Below, piece by piece: positions 23,625 to 34,549 of a DNA stretch of 64,000 bases. The stretch lies in NCBI GenBank assembly GCA_003254905.1, contig QANU01058179.1, positions 1-64,000 of the forward strand, written 5' to 3'. The notes beneath the pieces were generated by a model. That model did not search any database, was not told the origin of the DNA, and saw only the letters and a program-made list of their open reading frames with translations. The position numbers were made by a program, and so were the translations under genes. The stretch is from Nissolia schottii. Its lineage: Eukaryota > Streptophyta > Magnoliopsida > Fabales > Fabaceae. Positions within the stretch are counted from its first letter, which is position 1, and every line of letters begins with the position of its first letter.

Positions 23625-24131
23625 ATGGCCTCCAAGACTTGCTCCTCCTCCCTTGCGCTTTTCCTCACACTCAACCTCCTCTTCTTCGCACTCGTCTCTG
23701 CTTGCGGGTCATGCCCCGGTTACAATCCAAGGCCATACCCACCAAGGCCAAAGCCAAGGCCAAACCCCTCAGGTGGCTCTAGTCCCTCAGGTGGCTCTAG
23801 CCCCTCGGGTGGATCCACTCCTTCTGGTGGATCCACCCCATCTAGCGGTGGCTCTACCCCTTCTTCAAGTGCGTCATGCCCACGTGACGCACTCAAACTA
23901 GGAGTGTGCGCCAACGTGCTGAACGGGCTAGTGAATGTGACATTGGGTCAGCCACCAGTGACCCCTTGTTGTTCCCTCCTTAACGGCCTCGTTGATCTTG
24001 AAGCCGCCGTGTGCCTCTGCACTGCCCTTAGGGCAAACATTCTAGGCATCAACCTTAACCTTCCCATCTCACTCAGCTTGCTCCTCAACGTTTGCTCAAG
24101 GCAAGTCCCACGTGACTTTCAGTGCTCCTAA
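23625..24131 (+). CDS. Hybrid proline-rich protein 2 (Gly/Ser/Pro repeat linker, eight-cysteine motif)
   Basis: Single-exon gene for a 168-residue secreted HyPRP. Residues 1-26 are a signal peptide. A short [14 protein letters not shown] stretch (35-48) leads to a tandem linker of SGGSSP and SGGSTP units (49-82), encoded by near-identical 15-bp DNA repeats at 23768-23855. The eight-cysteine domain spans 85-167: Cys85, 95, 115-116, 130, 132, 157, 167. The domain is almost the same as in gene 1, while the linker differs strongly: gene 1 has KP repeats and is 31 residues shorter overall. The likely role is in the cell wall or at the plasma membrane face; the substrate or partner is unknown. The start is the first ATG after the shared leader (TTTAGGATGGC). 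Confidence 0.95.
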   Translation: MASKTCSSSLALFLTLNLLFFALVSACGSCPGYNPRPYPPRPKPRPNPSGGSSPSGGSSPSGGSTPSGGSTPSSGGSTPSSSASCPRDALKLGVCANVLNGLVNVTLGQPPVTPCCSLLNGLVDLEAAVCLCTALRANILGINLNLPISLSLLLNVCSRQVPRDFQCS

Positions 24132-25110
24132 ATATGGTGCGGCACAAGATGCACAATAATATCGTAATGTTTCGCTTTTATGCTTCATTGGCTTTCCATT
24201 TTTTTTTTCCTAAAATGAAAATTCCATTGGTGGGTGTATGATTCTTGTACGTGCTTGGATGATTAACTGCTCGTTATCACTTTAATCCGGTGTATGTTTT
24301 ATGTGTTCAGTGTACAATGGCTATACCAAGCTGTTGAGCTAGTGTTATTTATTTGGATTAAGAAATTATTATATTCCAATAACTACTTGTTAATTAATTT
24401 CTTCTCTCTTTTGTTTTTTTTTTTCTGGGTGAATGAGATCAGCAGCTATCAGCTAAATTGTTTTCGCCATTCTTTTATCTTCCAATGCCCAAGAAAGAGT
24501 AAACAAAATGTCATGCAGATTAATTTTGTACGAGATATTGTCTTCACTCACACTTTATTCATCCTTAGATGACCCATGTATAAAATATATATAAAAACAC
24601 ATCTCAAAAAAAAAAAAAAAACTAAGAAAAAGAGAAAACGAAAGCAGAAATATAAACATGCAAACCCTAATATGAGTCCGTGATCACTAATGCGCTATAA
24701 TCTGAGTCCGTGATCACTAATGCGCTATACTATTATGCGCATAGACTATTTATTTTAATTTAACACCCAAGAAAATTGAACCATTATTAAGCTAATGAAA
24801 CCAAATCTATAACATTAGGTTTAATTATGCCAACTCGATCCATTTCCGCAAAAGGAGGGATGGAATTAAATACTACCTTTTAAAAGCATGATGCAGAACC
24901 TGAAATCATTTGGCATCTAGCTACCTAGCATGTATGTCGTTTTTTACTTGGATTTGCATTCGAGAAATTCAGAATTAAATACTCCTTTATTCAACAAATA
25001 AAAAAAGAAAGAATTGCAAACAATTGCATGTGCGTGCAATAAATAGTAAAAATTAATTGTTGTACTTTTTATATCTCCTCATTTACACTTTCAGCGTGTG
25101 GACTCAATTT
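24132..25110. other. 3' flank of HyPRP gene 2 and AT-rich DNA
   Basis: No gene is seen. A half copy of the family 1 MITE lies at about 24525-24575 (GAGATATTGTCTTCACTCAC). A short tandem duplication TGAGTCCGTGATCACTAATG occurs at 24673 and 24702. Confidence 0.55.
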
Positions 25111-25114
25111 CTAC

Positions 25115-25450
25115 TTGCACAAACATTTTAAAGCATACATACAAAATTTTGAATTGACGTGCACAAACTTTTTAACAACCAAAAACAAAAAATATAACAG
25201 AAACGTAAACAAAAATGAAGATAAAGAAGAAAACTTGTGTTTACGTGCACAAACTTTTGAACAAGAATGCACAAATTTTTCTATGCACATGCACAAGCTT
25301 TTGATCAATCAGACATGCACAAATTGTTTATACACATATACAAACATTTGAAATCCCAAAAACAATGAATATGATGGAAACGAAAATGAAAATTCTTGGA
25401 TTAATATATAAAGAATAATGAAAACGAAAAAAAATGATGGGATAGGGAAG
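25115..25450 (-). repeat. TGCACAAAC-rich repeat array (locus 1)
   Basis: GCACAAACTTTT, GCACAAATTTTT and TGCACAAACATTT recur about every 20-90 bp, with A-rich spacers such as AACAACCAAAAACAAAAAAT. The reverse complement matches the units at 38430-39040. Open frames across it are composition artefacts. Confidence 0.65.
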
Positions 25451-25560
25451 AAATGAAAAAAAAATAAAGAATAATAAAAAAGAAAAAATACATATTAAAA
25501 ATAGTGAATTATACAGAAGTTGACAAATTTTGAATTGCATATAAAACATTTAAAAAAAAG

Positions 25561-25571
<11 letters not shown>

Positions 25572-25606
<35 letters not shown>

Positions 25607-25610
25607 GAGA
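25572..25610. repeat. (GA)n microsatellite
   Basis: An almost pure GA run, with one GGGA interruption, following an A-rich tract. Confidence 0.95.
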
Positions 25611-26085
25611 TGGTTTTACTTCGTTATGTGGACAGTCGGGTACATTAGTTTTGTTGAAGTTTTTGGCAAATGATGTCAATTTTCGAAGCACTATTCGTCC
25701 CGTGATATGCAACGTGGACAGAGTCAATAGATGGGGGCAGATACGTTTTTTGAGAGGGTATGCCGTTTTTTTATCAAAAGAAATGCTAAAGTCTCTTAAT
25801 CATTTAGTTTAATTATCTTAACAACTATATTCAAGATACTTACTTGACACAATTTTGGAGAGTAAAATAAAAAAAATATATACACACATTGTTGTCAAGT
25901 ATCATTTATAAGAATTATCAAAAATATAATTAAGATAAGGAAGTTTCAACATTTTTTTTCGAATAATTAATCACGAGTAATTGCAAGTGGTTGAGTCTTA
26001 TTTTTAGTACTTCAAAAGTCATTCAAATAATAACACACAATTAAATAATAGTGTAAAACTCTTTTACACTATTATTGCATAAAAA

Positions 26086-26094
26086 TTAATCTAA
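26086..26094. repeat. Target-site duplication, left (9 bp)
   Basis: TTAATCTAA abuts the left terminal inverted repeat of the Mutator-like element and recurs exactly at 26944-26952. Confidence 0.9.
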
Positions 26095-26943
26095 GGGAGA
26101 ATGTCCACATAAGTCCCTAAACTTTTCCGCGTTGTCCACATAGGTTCCTGAACAAACAGAAAAAAAAAAATTTAAGTCCCTAAACTTTTTATCCATTTTC
26201 TCTGTTCATCCCTCCATCTGTATGTGATGTCATGGACATCAACTCTCCCTCGCTTTCTCACTTCCCCATCCTCCATGGCAGCTGCAACTTGAGAGCTAAC
26301 TCACCATACCCAAACCATTATCACCATCAACCCACCACACCAAAACCCAGTAACTCTAACTCTCATGGAAGCAAGGTCATGGCAAGTGAAGAGTGGCCCA
26401 CCACATCCAAACCCAATAGCTCTAACTCTCATGGAAGCAAGATCATGGCAGGTGAAGAGTGGCCTTGGAGCTGCCCATGCATTTCTTCCCACCTCCATCG
26501 CTTCGCGACCTCCACGCCTCTGCCCACCACTATTGCCACCACAACCTCTACACCGTCACCCATCACCACCAACGCAAACTCCAAACTCAAAAACCCACAC
26601 AAAATCACAAGCTCAAATATGGTATTTTTGGTGTTGACGTTTGGCCTATTATTCACTGCCTTTTCCCTAACCATTGTTGACAGCGTCTCTCCAACTCGCA
26701 TCTCTCCAACCACTTCCGACAAAGAGCTCAAATTTGGCATTTTCGGAATGGAGGATGAGAAAGTGAGGAAGAGAAGATGAGTTAACTGCCATGTGTGCTG
26801 TTGTGACGCTTCGCAAACAGACGGAGGGATGAATAGGGAAAACAATGAAAAAGTTCATGGACCTATGAGGGACTTTTTCTTTTTGTTTAGGAATTTAGGT
26901 GGACAATGTAAAAAAGTTCAGGAACCTACGTGAACATTCCCCC
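26095..26943. mobile_element. Mutator-like element (non-autonomous MULE or Pack-MULE), 849 bp
   Basis: The left end GGGAGAATGTCCACATAAGT and the reverse complement of the right end GGGGGAATGTTCACGTAGGT form imperfect inverted repeats of more than 60 bp. The element is flanked by a perfect 9-bp target duplication TTAATCTAA, diagnostic of Mutator-type insertion. It has no transposase. The interior, with much higher GC than its surroundings, holds a 182-codon open frame (26232-26780), which suggests captured or exapted gene sequence. Confidence 0.9.
26232..26780 (+). CDS. Hypothetical 182-aa open frame inside the Mutator-like element
   Basis: The frame is open for 182 codons between the terminal inverted repeats. 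Residues 35-56 and 57-78 are a tandem duplication of 22 residues, each with SNSHGSK and EEWP (DNA 26334-26399 and 26400-26465). Residues about 80-127 are Thr/Pro/Ser rich. Residues 130-149 (MVFLVLTFGLLFTAFSLTIV) could be a membrane helix, and the tail is charged. I do not recognise a family. Overlapping open frames also exist on the other strand, so coding is uncertain. It may be a captured gene fragment or chance in a GC-rich element. Confidence 0.35.
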   Translation: MDINSPSLSHFPILHGSCNLRANSPYPNHYHHQPTTPKPSNSNSHGSKVMASEEWPTTSKPNSSNSHGSKIMAGEEWPWSCPCISSHLHRFATSTPLPTTIATTTSTPSPITTNANSKLKNPHKITSSNMVFLVLTFGLLFTAFSLTIVDSVSPTRISPTTSDKELKFGIFGMEDEKVRKRR

Positions 26944-26952
26944 TTAATCTAA
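26944..26952. repeat. Target-site duplication, right (9 bp)
   Basis: TTAATCTAA, identical to 26086-26094, directly after the right terminus CATTCCCCC. Confidence 0.9.
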
Positions 26953-27339
26953 TAAAAAATATGCTACACTTCAATCTATTTATTAGAATTTTTATCAAAT
27001 CCCCACTAATTTATTTTAACTATCTTATTCTTTTGACAAAAACTACTGGCTCAATAATTAAACATTAGTTTTGTCCATAAAAAAATTTAAACATTAGTTT
27101 TGTTTATAACGTAAAAGATATGTAATTGATAATAATAGTATGATATATAAATATTAAATCTTCGTCGTCGTCGTCAAAAATTGTTGAAAGTACTAGTAAC
27201 AATAGTTTTTGGTATTTTTTTAAGAGGGAGGATGATACGATAATTCATGGCAATTGTATTGCGTAGTATAAGTAATAAAATGAGTAAAAATAAATATTAT
27301 TTTTATGAGGACTAATTAATCATTGAACAAACACTAAAT

Positions 27340-28440
27340 AAATAATTTGAAAGGAATGTGCGTTGATTGTTTAGGGTAACAACTAATTTAAATCTAAAAA
27401 GAGTAAACAAAGCTAGAACAAAAGTTAAAGTAATCAAAAAAATTTGATTTGAATTTAAGGATCTAAGAGATAGTTAGGGCATTCGATTTCAACTACCACA
27501 ATTTTTACTAAATTAATCCTCAATTATTTAGTTCATAACTTGTATATTGAGATTATGACTCCTCTATTAGTCAAGTGTGTCACTCAAAGTCACTAATTAT
27601 TTTCTCAAACTCTTTGCCTAATCTCTTAGGGAGAATTAATTTATTCGAAACTTGATTGCTTTATGAGTTCCTAATTAAAATCACACAAACCGTGTTTACT
27701 CCTCTTAGAATTTCGCTCAATTTATGACTTATACCTTATGCACTCATGTTTTTCCTCTCTCAAGTTACAAACACAACAGGAAATTATTCGATAAAAGGCC
27801 AACAAACCGAAAGCAATGAGAACAGATAAAGGCATTCAAAGCAACTTATAAACTGAATAACATCGAATTTAATATAATAAATCCATGGAGTTTACATCAA
27901 GTCTTAGCTAAAAAGAGGATTAGTTCATACTAATTGAGTACACAAACATCACCAAAGAGTTTAAGGAGAAGATGAAATACATATATGAACAAATGTAGAA
28001 TTATAGAAATTTAGGATTCTCTACTCTTACTTCAAATTCCCTACCTTTGACCTTCTCTCGGTTGCTCTCCCGGGGTTCTTGGTCTCCGAAACGCTAAATG
28101 AATATAAGTGGGGACTAAATGCCCTTTTAAAATGCATCTATATATCTCCTTGTTTTTACGACCCGCAATTAAAATTACAAAAAAGAATTGTGAAATGTCA
28201 TTGCAGCTTGACAAACCACCACTCAAGTGGTTGGTGCAACCGCTTGAACGGTTCCTTTTAAAAGAATTCAATTTTGTTTCTGGAGCACAATCGTGCAAGC
28301 GGTTGGCACACTGCTCGAGCGATCCTTAGAAGTGAACAAAAATTCGATTTTAAAAGTGTTATACATGTTTAAAAGTGTCTAAAATATTTATGATTAGTCG
28401 TGTCTAAGCTATATCTTAATGTTAATTCTGAGCTGTAATT
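27340..28440. other. Probable repetitive element, ends unclear
   Basis: No intact gene is seen. The part 28200-28330 has CAACCGCTTGAACGG and GCTCGAGCGATCC, palindrome-like phrases common in plant LTRs, and 27480-27800 has LTR-like composition. I could not find matching ends or domains. Confidence 0.35.
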
Positions 28441-29336
28441 GTGTCGTGCCCAAATAAAAAATATTTTAGATACGAAATGATTTATAATAATATGATCTCT
28501 TAGAAAATTAGAGTTGTTCCATATATTTTGAAAGGAATTTAAAAAATATTAAAATTAGTAGTTTGACATCAATTAATAAAAATATTAAAAATTTATTATA
28601 AATATTTAAGTATATACTTATATATACCTTGTTTGTGTCATGTAAAATTTTAAAATTTGAGTGTCGTGTGTCATGTCGATGCTTCTTACACTATCATAAT
28701 GGTAAAGCTATGGAAATCGAGAGATTGAATAATATTGTTAGCAATGAGAAAGATGTTTGTGCTACTTAGGATTGAGAACTACGCAATGTTGAGCTGGATT
28801 TCATGGTTTATGTGATGTTTTCCTGGTCTAGTTTGATGGGCTTGATTAAAGTTTACCTTTTTATTTTTGTTTTGTCCGGTTGTTACTTGTTAGAATAATG
28901 TGATTGATAGAACCATACACCATTGTTATAAAAGAGACAATATGAAGCAGAAAAGGTGAAAAGGATTACTAGTATAGAGATTTCATTTCTCCTTTTCCTG
29001 GTCATCGATTTTCAAATTATATCTAGAATACATGTATGGACAATTTTTATGTGAAAAGAATCTTTCCATGTTTAGCCAAGAAAGAAACAAGTCAGTCTAT
29101 TATATTATTATGAAAAATAAGGAGATAATGACATAAGTAAAGTTGACAAATCTCTCCGTACGAGGAACTCTTTTATAATGATTTCATCAGTGATGAAATT
29201 ATACCTTAATGTAGAATTATTGAAGGAGAAAATGACTTATTAGTTACTTTAAAAATGAAACCAGCCAAACTCTTTTACATACTTAGGATAACACTTTACT
29301 CTTTCACACTTTTGCTTCTTGGTTCTATGTGCCGAT
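28441..29336. other. AT-rich stretch without recognised genes
   Basis: Nothing recognisable on either strand. Confidence 0.5.
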
Positions 29337-29823
29337 CAGGGGTTTACGTCCAACGCGTCCGGGCAATTTTTAAGAGAAAATTCACCCCCAACCCGACATT
29401 GGTCCACAAGTCAATTTTTATTATTATTAGTGTTTTTAAAATGGTGATCCAAGTTGACTTAACCTAACATTAGATCAGATGGATCACCCAATCACCTTTT
29501 ATTTTATAAAAAAATCTACAATTTTTTTTATTTTGGTAAACTATATTTAAAAAAAAAGAATGACAAGGTTAGGGTTTTTGAATTTTTTTTCATGGTATTT
29601 TTATGTTGAATTGGGTTATTTTTGTTATATTTATTATAATAAAAAAAATGATTGGTCGAGTGGGTAAGTGGGGTTTGAAACCCGACCATCCGCCTCCTAA
29701 CCTTAGGAAGACGATTGGGTTTCACCTAATCAACCTGAGCACATGACTTAACCTGATCCGATTAGCTTCGGATTAGTTTGAGTCAACGGGTTGGGCTAAT
29801 CAACCTAACTGTTGTACACCCTT
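29337..29823. mobile_element. Candidate hAT-like MITE
   Basis: The left end AGGGGTTTACGTCCAACG and the reverse complement of the right end AGGGTGTACAACAG are similar, and the ends carry GCCCAACCC-type phrases in inverted order. An A/T tract and CCCGACCATCCGCC lie inside. No target duplication could be set, so the call is tentative. Confidence 0.4.
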
Positions 29824-30254
29824 AATGTCAAATGATGCCAATTATTGTCTCTTAAGATTGGTTTTCTTATGATTTTGGATTTCTCCTAACATTTGTAATG
29901 AATATTTTAAGATAAAGAAATTATTTGTAGCACTAAACTTTTTTAGGGCTCTTTTTTTTAATAGTTAAAAAAGCTCGAACCAGGAGCGTAAGTACAAACA
30001 CCAATATGGGAGGACATGGAGGTACAAAGATTATCCTTGGCGAGATATTTAGTGTTCAGATGATTTTGGAGAATGAACCACATGAGTAGTTCGGCCTTTG
30101 GTGGAGCCAAACCTTTCCAAGCCATGCTTCCTTGGCGCCAATCACCGGAGACTCCAACAATTTTCCTGAAATCCTTGGAAAGACCTATTTTTTAGGGTTT
30201 TCTTATATATAGCATGACCCTATTTTAGATTTTTATTTACCATTAAATTGAATA

Positions 30255-30552
30255 TTCTCTTCGTTCTATTTTAGTTGTCCAAAAGCAAATACTACATATA
30301 TCAACGTTAAAAAAAAATTTTGGTAAATGCATAAAATAATATGAATTGACAAAATTATCCTCATTTAAAAAAATAAATTTTTATTTTCAATACAATTATT
30401 ACTCTCTTCACATTCATTATATTAATAAATGCTTCATTATAATTAGGGGTATAAATAAATAAAAAGATAATTACACCTAAATACTATAAATGTACGAATA
30501 TTTTAAAATCTTACAAAATAAAAAATGTACAATTAAAATCGAACGAATAGAG
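30255..30552. mobile_element. Stowaway-type MITE
   Basis: The left end TTCTCTTCGTTCTATTTTAG and the reverse complement of the right end CTCTATTCGTTCGATTTTAA form terminal inverted repeats. The insert is flanked by TA on both sides (30253-30254 and 30553-30554), as expected for Tc1/mariner-derived Stowaway elements. Non-coding. Confidence 0.7.
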
Positions 30553-31324
30553 TAACTAATTAATTAAATGTATGGTATTACCCTTGGTTCTCTAGGTAAC
30601 GTATTGGAACTGTCATCCTCAAACTATGGATTCGTTGAAATTATCAAGTCACCGACCAAAGAAGTCCTTGATCGATGCTGATTTTTTTTTTTTATTATAC
30701 CCAAATCACAATATAGGATTAGGATCATCGGCAGAAAACTCCTACAATATTCCGTGCTTGATGTCTATTTTATCTTGTCAAGAATTATTTCTTTTAAAAA
30801 TTTAAATTGACAGTACTCTTCATGCAAAAATTATTTTGACTCATAGTTAGATATTAGGGACTCCGACACAGGTAAAAAATTATTTCTCTAAAAGTCTTAA
30901 ATGAAAAGGAGAAAACAATTTAATAATTTTATATACTTTTTGGATTAGCATCCAATAAAATATATTTTATGAACAAGATTTAATGCAATCTGTTATCAAA
31001 CTTCAGAGATTCAGCATTGAATAAATAGATCGTATTACATGCTTGGCGTATAAAATGCTGCCTTGTTTATGGGTTCATTCTTCAATATTCAAGCATATGT
31101 GGTTGTCAGAGAATCTAGACGGGTGGTCCCAATTAGCTGCCAGTGGCAGTGGCCTCCCCCGTGAACCTTATTTTGTCACATCTGACCCTTCTGTGTATTG
31201 TATGCACATATAGTGTTGCAATTTCCTTTATTAAATAGGAAAATAACTTTTACGCACCGCCCTCCTATTTTTAATTTCTGGTACTGGCTTTGATTGTCTG
31301 TTAACACTGTCTATTTCAGTGTAT
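30553..31324. other. Stretch without recognised genes
   Basis: AT-rich DNA with no coding signal that I can support. Confidence 0.5.
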
Positions 31325-31446
31325 GAGGCACGGAGAAGAATCACACTTCACTCATTACTAAATGAGATTTTAATGGAATTTATATGACATTTAAAATCTC
31401 ATTTAATAGTAAATAAAATATGAATCAATACAATATTTTATGTCAA
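31325..31446. mobile_element. Palindromic MITE, family 1
   Basis: ATTACTAAATGAGATTTTAA and its return TTAAAATCTCATTTAATAGT form a strong hairpin around 31355-31414. The flanking arms match the other family members. Non-coding. Confidence 0.6.
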
Positions 31447-32322
31447 ATGACTACACAACTCCAAATTATAATGGCATAAACTTTACCAACTAAAAACTGT
31501 ATAGTTAGACAAATACTATCATGATTAATTTTTGCTCAACAGTTTGAATAGTAAAGATGCAAGAGATGTGACTATCGCGAGGAGGCAAAATATCTGTACT
31601 GGGCTTTGATTATCGGGCAACACGTACGGTACAAGTTAGATCACTCTCTGTAAAAATTTGGGCTCTGGCCCAGTTGCAACAAAATTTTCACGTAAATCCT
31701 GGCAAATGTGTGTGCGCATGCTCCACGATACACAGATATATAGAAGTAGGAAACAACTAGATCGCAGTTACATGTATAACAAATTAAACAAGCTTTAGTT
31801 TGTACGTAGCAAAGAAACCGGAACAGAACCCTCAAAGTCACAACAGGAGATCATAATTAACTGACCCTGCTCACCAGTTGTGAAGTCTAAACCTATATAG
31901 TTTACAGCTTAATATATTTATAAGCTACATTTACATCAGAGTTACATCAACCCGGAAACCCTAGTAGAGAGCAAGACACCTTATACATATAATTTAACAT
32001 ATAACTACCCCTTGATAACATAGATAATTAACATGTTCGGATTTCCGTTTGGAAAGCTCCAAATTAATCATAGTTCAGGCAAAAGCTTTAGTCTTTGTGT
32101 CCAAACCACTTATAGTATTTTTAGAGTTCCAAACATAGAAAACTAACATCGGAGCATTCTGCATGAGCCCAGCTCATGCAGTAAGAGAGATTCTTGTATA
32201 GACACAGAGTTTAACACTTCAACTTTAAGCATACATCTTAATTAAAGGATTCCACCAACTTTATGCGAGTGAGCCTAACTATGACGCGATAGACTTGTGT
32301 CTATACAAGAATTTTCCGATGC
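31447..32322. other. 3' flank of HyPRP gene 3 with inverted repeats
   Basis: No gene is seen. TGCATGAGCCCAGCTCATGC (32160-32179, plus A) is a perfect 9-bp-arm palindrome. ATTCTTGTATAGACACA at 32190-32206 returns as its exact reverse complement at 32296-32312, just after the stop codon of gene 3 in transcript terms. The pair could be the ends of a small insertion or a 3' UTR stem. Confidence 0.6.
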
Positions 32323-32850
32323 TCAGAGGGGTGGGCAAACGAAACCAGGAGGAGGGGTCATGCCGCAAGTAGCAAGGACTTGAAGTGCAAGAGGGATGAA
32401 GATGTTGAGGTTGAGAAGCCTTAACCTGATAATTGTGCAAAGACAAATAGCGGCTTCGAGATCAAGCAACCCTTGGATCACGGGACAGCAAACATTCTCG
32501 ATAGGGTTCCCTATCCCAACATGCACCAGCCCCCCGAGAACGTCCAAGCACAGCCCCAGCTTCAGCGCGTCTATCGGACACGTCGGCTGGCGAGGAGGGC
32601 TGACGTGCGGCGGAGGGTATACCACCGGGGGAGGGCACACGACCGGGGGAGGGTTGACGATGATGGGAGGCATAACGACTGGTGGCTGAGGAGGGGATTT
32701 TGGGTGGCCGCCGCCGTGGTGGGGCGGGTGGGGGTGGTGGGGTGGGTGTGGCTGAGTGCATCGACCACAAGCTAATATTGGCGGCGTAGCATTCATCATC
32801 AAGATCATCAAGATCAAGAACATGGCTTTAGCTTTTGGGTTCGAAAACAT
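32323..32850 (-). CDS. Hybrid proline-rich protein 3 (His/Pro-rich linker, eight-cysteine motif)
   Basis: Single-exon gene for a 175-residue secreted HyPRP. Residues 1-27 form a signal peptide with a basic start (NPKAKA) and a Leu/Ile/Met core. Residues 34-90 are a His/Pro/Gly-rich linker (HPPHHPHPPHHGGG) followed by PPPVV repeats. The eight-cysteine domain covers 91-172: Cys91, 101, 121-122, 136, 138, 162, 172. The domain is clearly diverged from genes 1 and 2 (CCPVIQGLLDLEAAICLC instead of [18 protein letters not shown]), so it is an older paralogue. The His-rich linker could bind metal ions; this is inference. The start is the first ATG downstream of the TATA box. Confidence 0.94.
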   Translation of the reverse strand: MFSNPKAKAMFLILMILMMNATPPILACGRCTQPHPPHHPHPPHHGGGHPKSPPQPPVVMPPIIVNPPPVVCPPPVVYPPPHVSPPRQPTCPIDALKLGLCLDVLGGLVHVGIGNPIENVCCPVIQGLLDLEAAICLCTIIRLRLLNLNIFIPLALQVLATCGMTPPPGFVCPPL

Positions 32851-32930
32851 TTCTCGAAAGTAGAAACTATATATTCTTCTTGGTTTTCTATGTGTTTGTG
32901 GTTTGATTTTGTACTGATAGTGTGTTATTA

Positions 32931-32940
32931 TTTATATATA
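32931..32940 (-). promoter_or_regulatory. TATA box of HyPRP gene 3
   Basis: On the minus strand TATATATAAA lies about 80 bp upstream of the start codon. Confidence 0.6.
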
Positions 32941-33363
32941 GAGCAGGAGAAACCCTTGAAGGATAAAAGAATATGATTATTGGATTTGGGTAAGTAACAC
33001 ATGGCAGTGTGTAGAACATCCGCGAAGAGTAGTGTTAGTGATTGGGATAAGAGTTAGATAATTGGAGGTTTTGGAGTTTTGTTTGGGGGGGTTTCCTCTG
33101 AATTCGAGAGTGACTCTATATATCCGTGACCAGCTCAGTAGAATCCGTGAACTCTAGTTCGTGTTCTGATTATGAAACCCTTGCAGCAGTTTTCGCAGAT
33201 TTTCATTGCATGCACACACCACACTGTTTCCTTTGTTTTTCTTCACTTAGTTTGCAATATTCACCTTCTTCTTCTTCTCTTTTTCTAATGTTTTATTGAT
33301 GAAAGCCTTAAAGCCGCAAGGTCAAGCAAGTTACAAAGTACAAGACATCCAATCCAACACTAA
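32941..33363. other. Upstream flank of HyPRP gene 3
   Basis: Promoter-side DNA with no further gene. It includes a run of seven G near 33087. Confidence 0.5.
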
Positions 33364-33973
33364 GGCTGCATTTGGTATTTGGTTGCTCAAAGAAGACTAA
33401 AATACAGAGATATACAAGTCAATCTTATATTCTGTTTGATGACAGTATATAAGACACACTTTTTCGTATTTATATCTTGTTTGCTTTAATATAGATCGTT
33501 AAACATCGTGGGTAAACGAGAATAGTGGCACAGGAAAAACAATAAAGGAGATTATAGAAAAAGCTGATAATAATATTATTGATAGTTGTGTATTTTAAAT
33601 ATACAATAAGGTAGCCTCTATATATAGGCTAGAAGTAGAATCATAAAATAATAACATAATCAATTTAAATTAAACTAAATCAATCTAAACTAAGATAAGA
33701 AACTATCTTGACATAGACAAGATAGAAAATACACTCCAAATGACTTAAAATACTCTTATTGCATTAATTTAATAGAAAAAAATACATTATCCTAATATAA
33801 AAGATTGTGTCACCGTGTCTTATCTCCATGTCCCAACAAAATGGAGGTACAGAAAATACACAAATTTTCTATCTTGAGATACAAAATTTTTATACTTGTC
33901 TTAGTAAACAAACAAGATTGTTGTCCCTATGTTTCAGTATTTCTGTCTTGTCTCAGTAAACAAAGGTTGCCTA
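33364..33973. mobile_element. Candidate MITE, family 2 (TTTGGT...GAGACA type)
   Basis: The left end GGCTGCATTTGGTATTTGGT and the reverse complement of the right end (AGGCAACCTTTGTTTACTGA, then GACAAGACAG) resemble the ends of the shorter copies at 43284 and 55243. Internal inverted phrases (ACTTGTCTTAGTAAACAAAC) suggest a composite. Open frames inside are not credible. Confidence 0.4.
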
Positions 33974-34549
33974 AAAGTCACCAATATACTATACAAAACA
34001 TATAGGTAGAGTCTCGTTAAAAACATTTTTATGAGGACAAAATCTCTGAATTAAAAAGAGAAGTAAGCATTTTTTCTTCTCTTTTGATTTTTTTTACTTT
34101 TTCTATTCTTAAATAATTATCCATTTTTTTATTTTAGTATTTTTACAAGAATTAACTATTCAGTTACTAAATTTAGACAATATTAATTATCTTTTTTTTA
34201 GTCTATCTTTATATAATGAAAGTAGTGAAAAAGAAATAAAGTAATAAATAAAAAATTAATAAAAATAATTTTGTAAAATATTATTAAATTTTTTTAAAAA
34301 ATTAATTTTTTTAATATTTATATAAAATAAAAAATAGACAATTATTTGTGAACGCATAAATTACATTTTTTTTTTCCTTTTATCTCGTTATGTCATGTTA
34401 CAGCCTAGCATGAGGCATATTTTGTCCATCTGCCATTTATTTCTGTCCCTGGCACGTTAGTAGAGGAAGAAAACATTTTCAACCAAAAATTAAGGCCTTA
34501 AACCCTACGTACAGATTCAGATTAATTAGGCCTTTAACTATAATTATTG

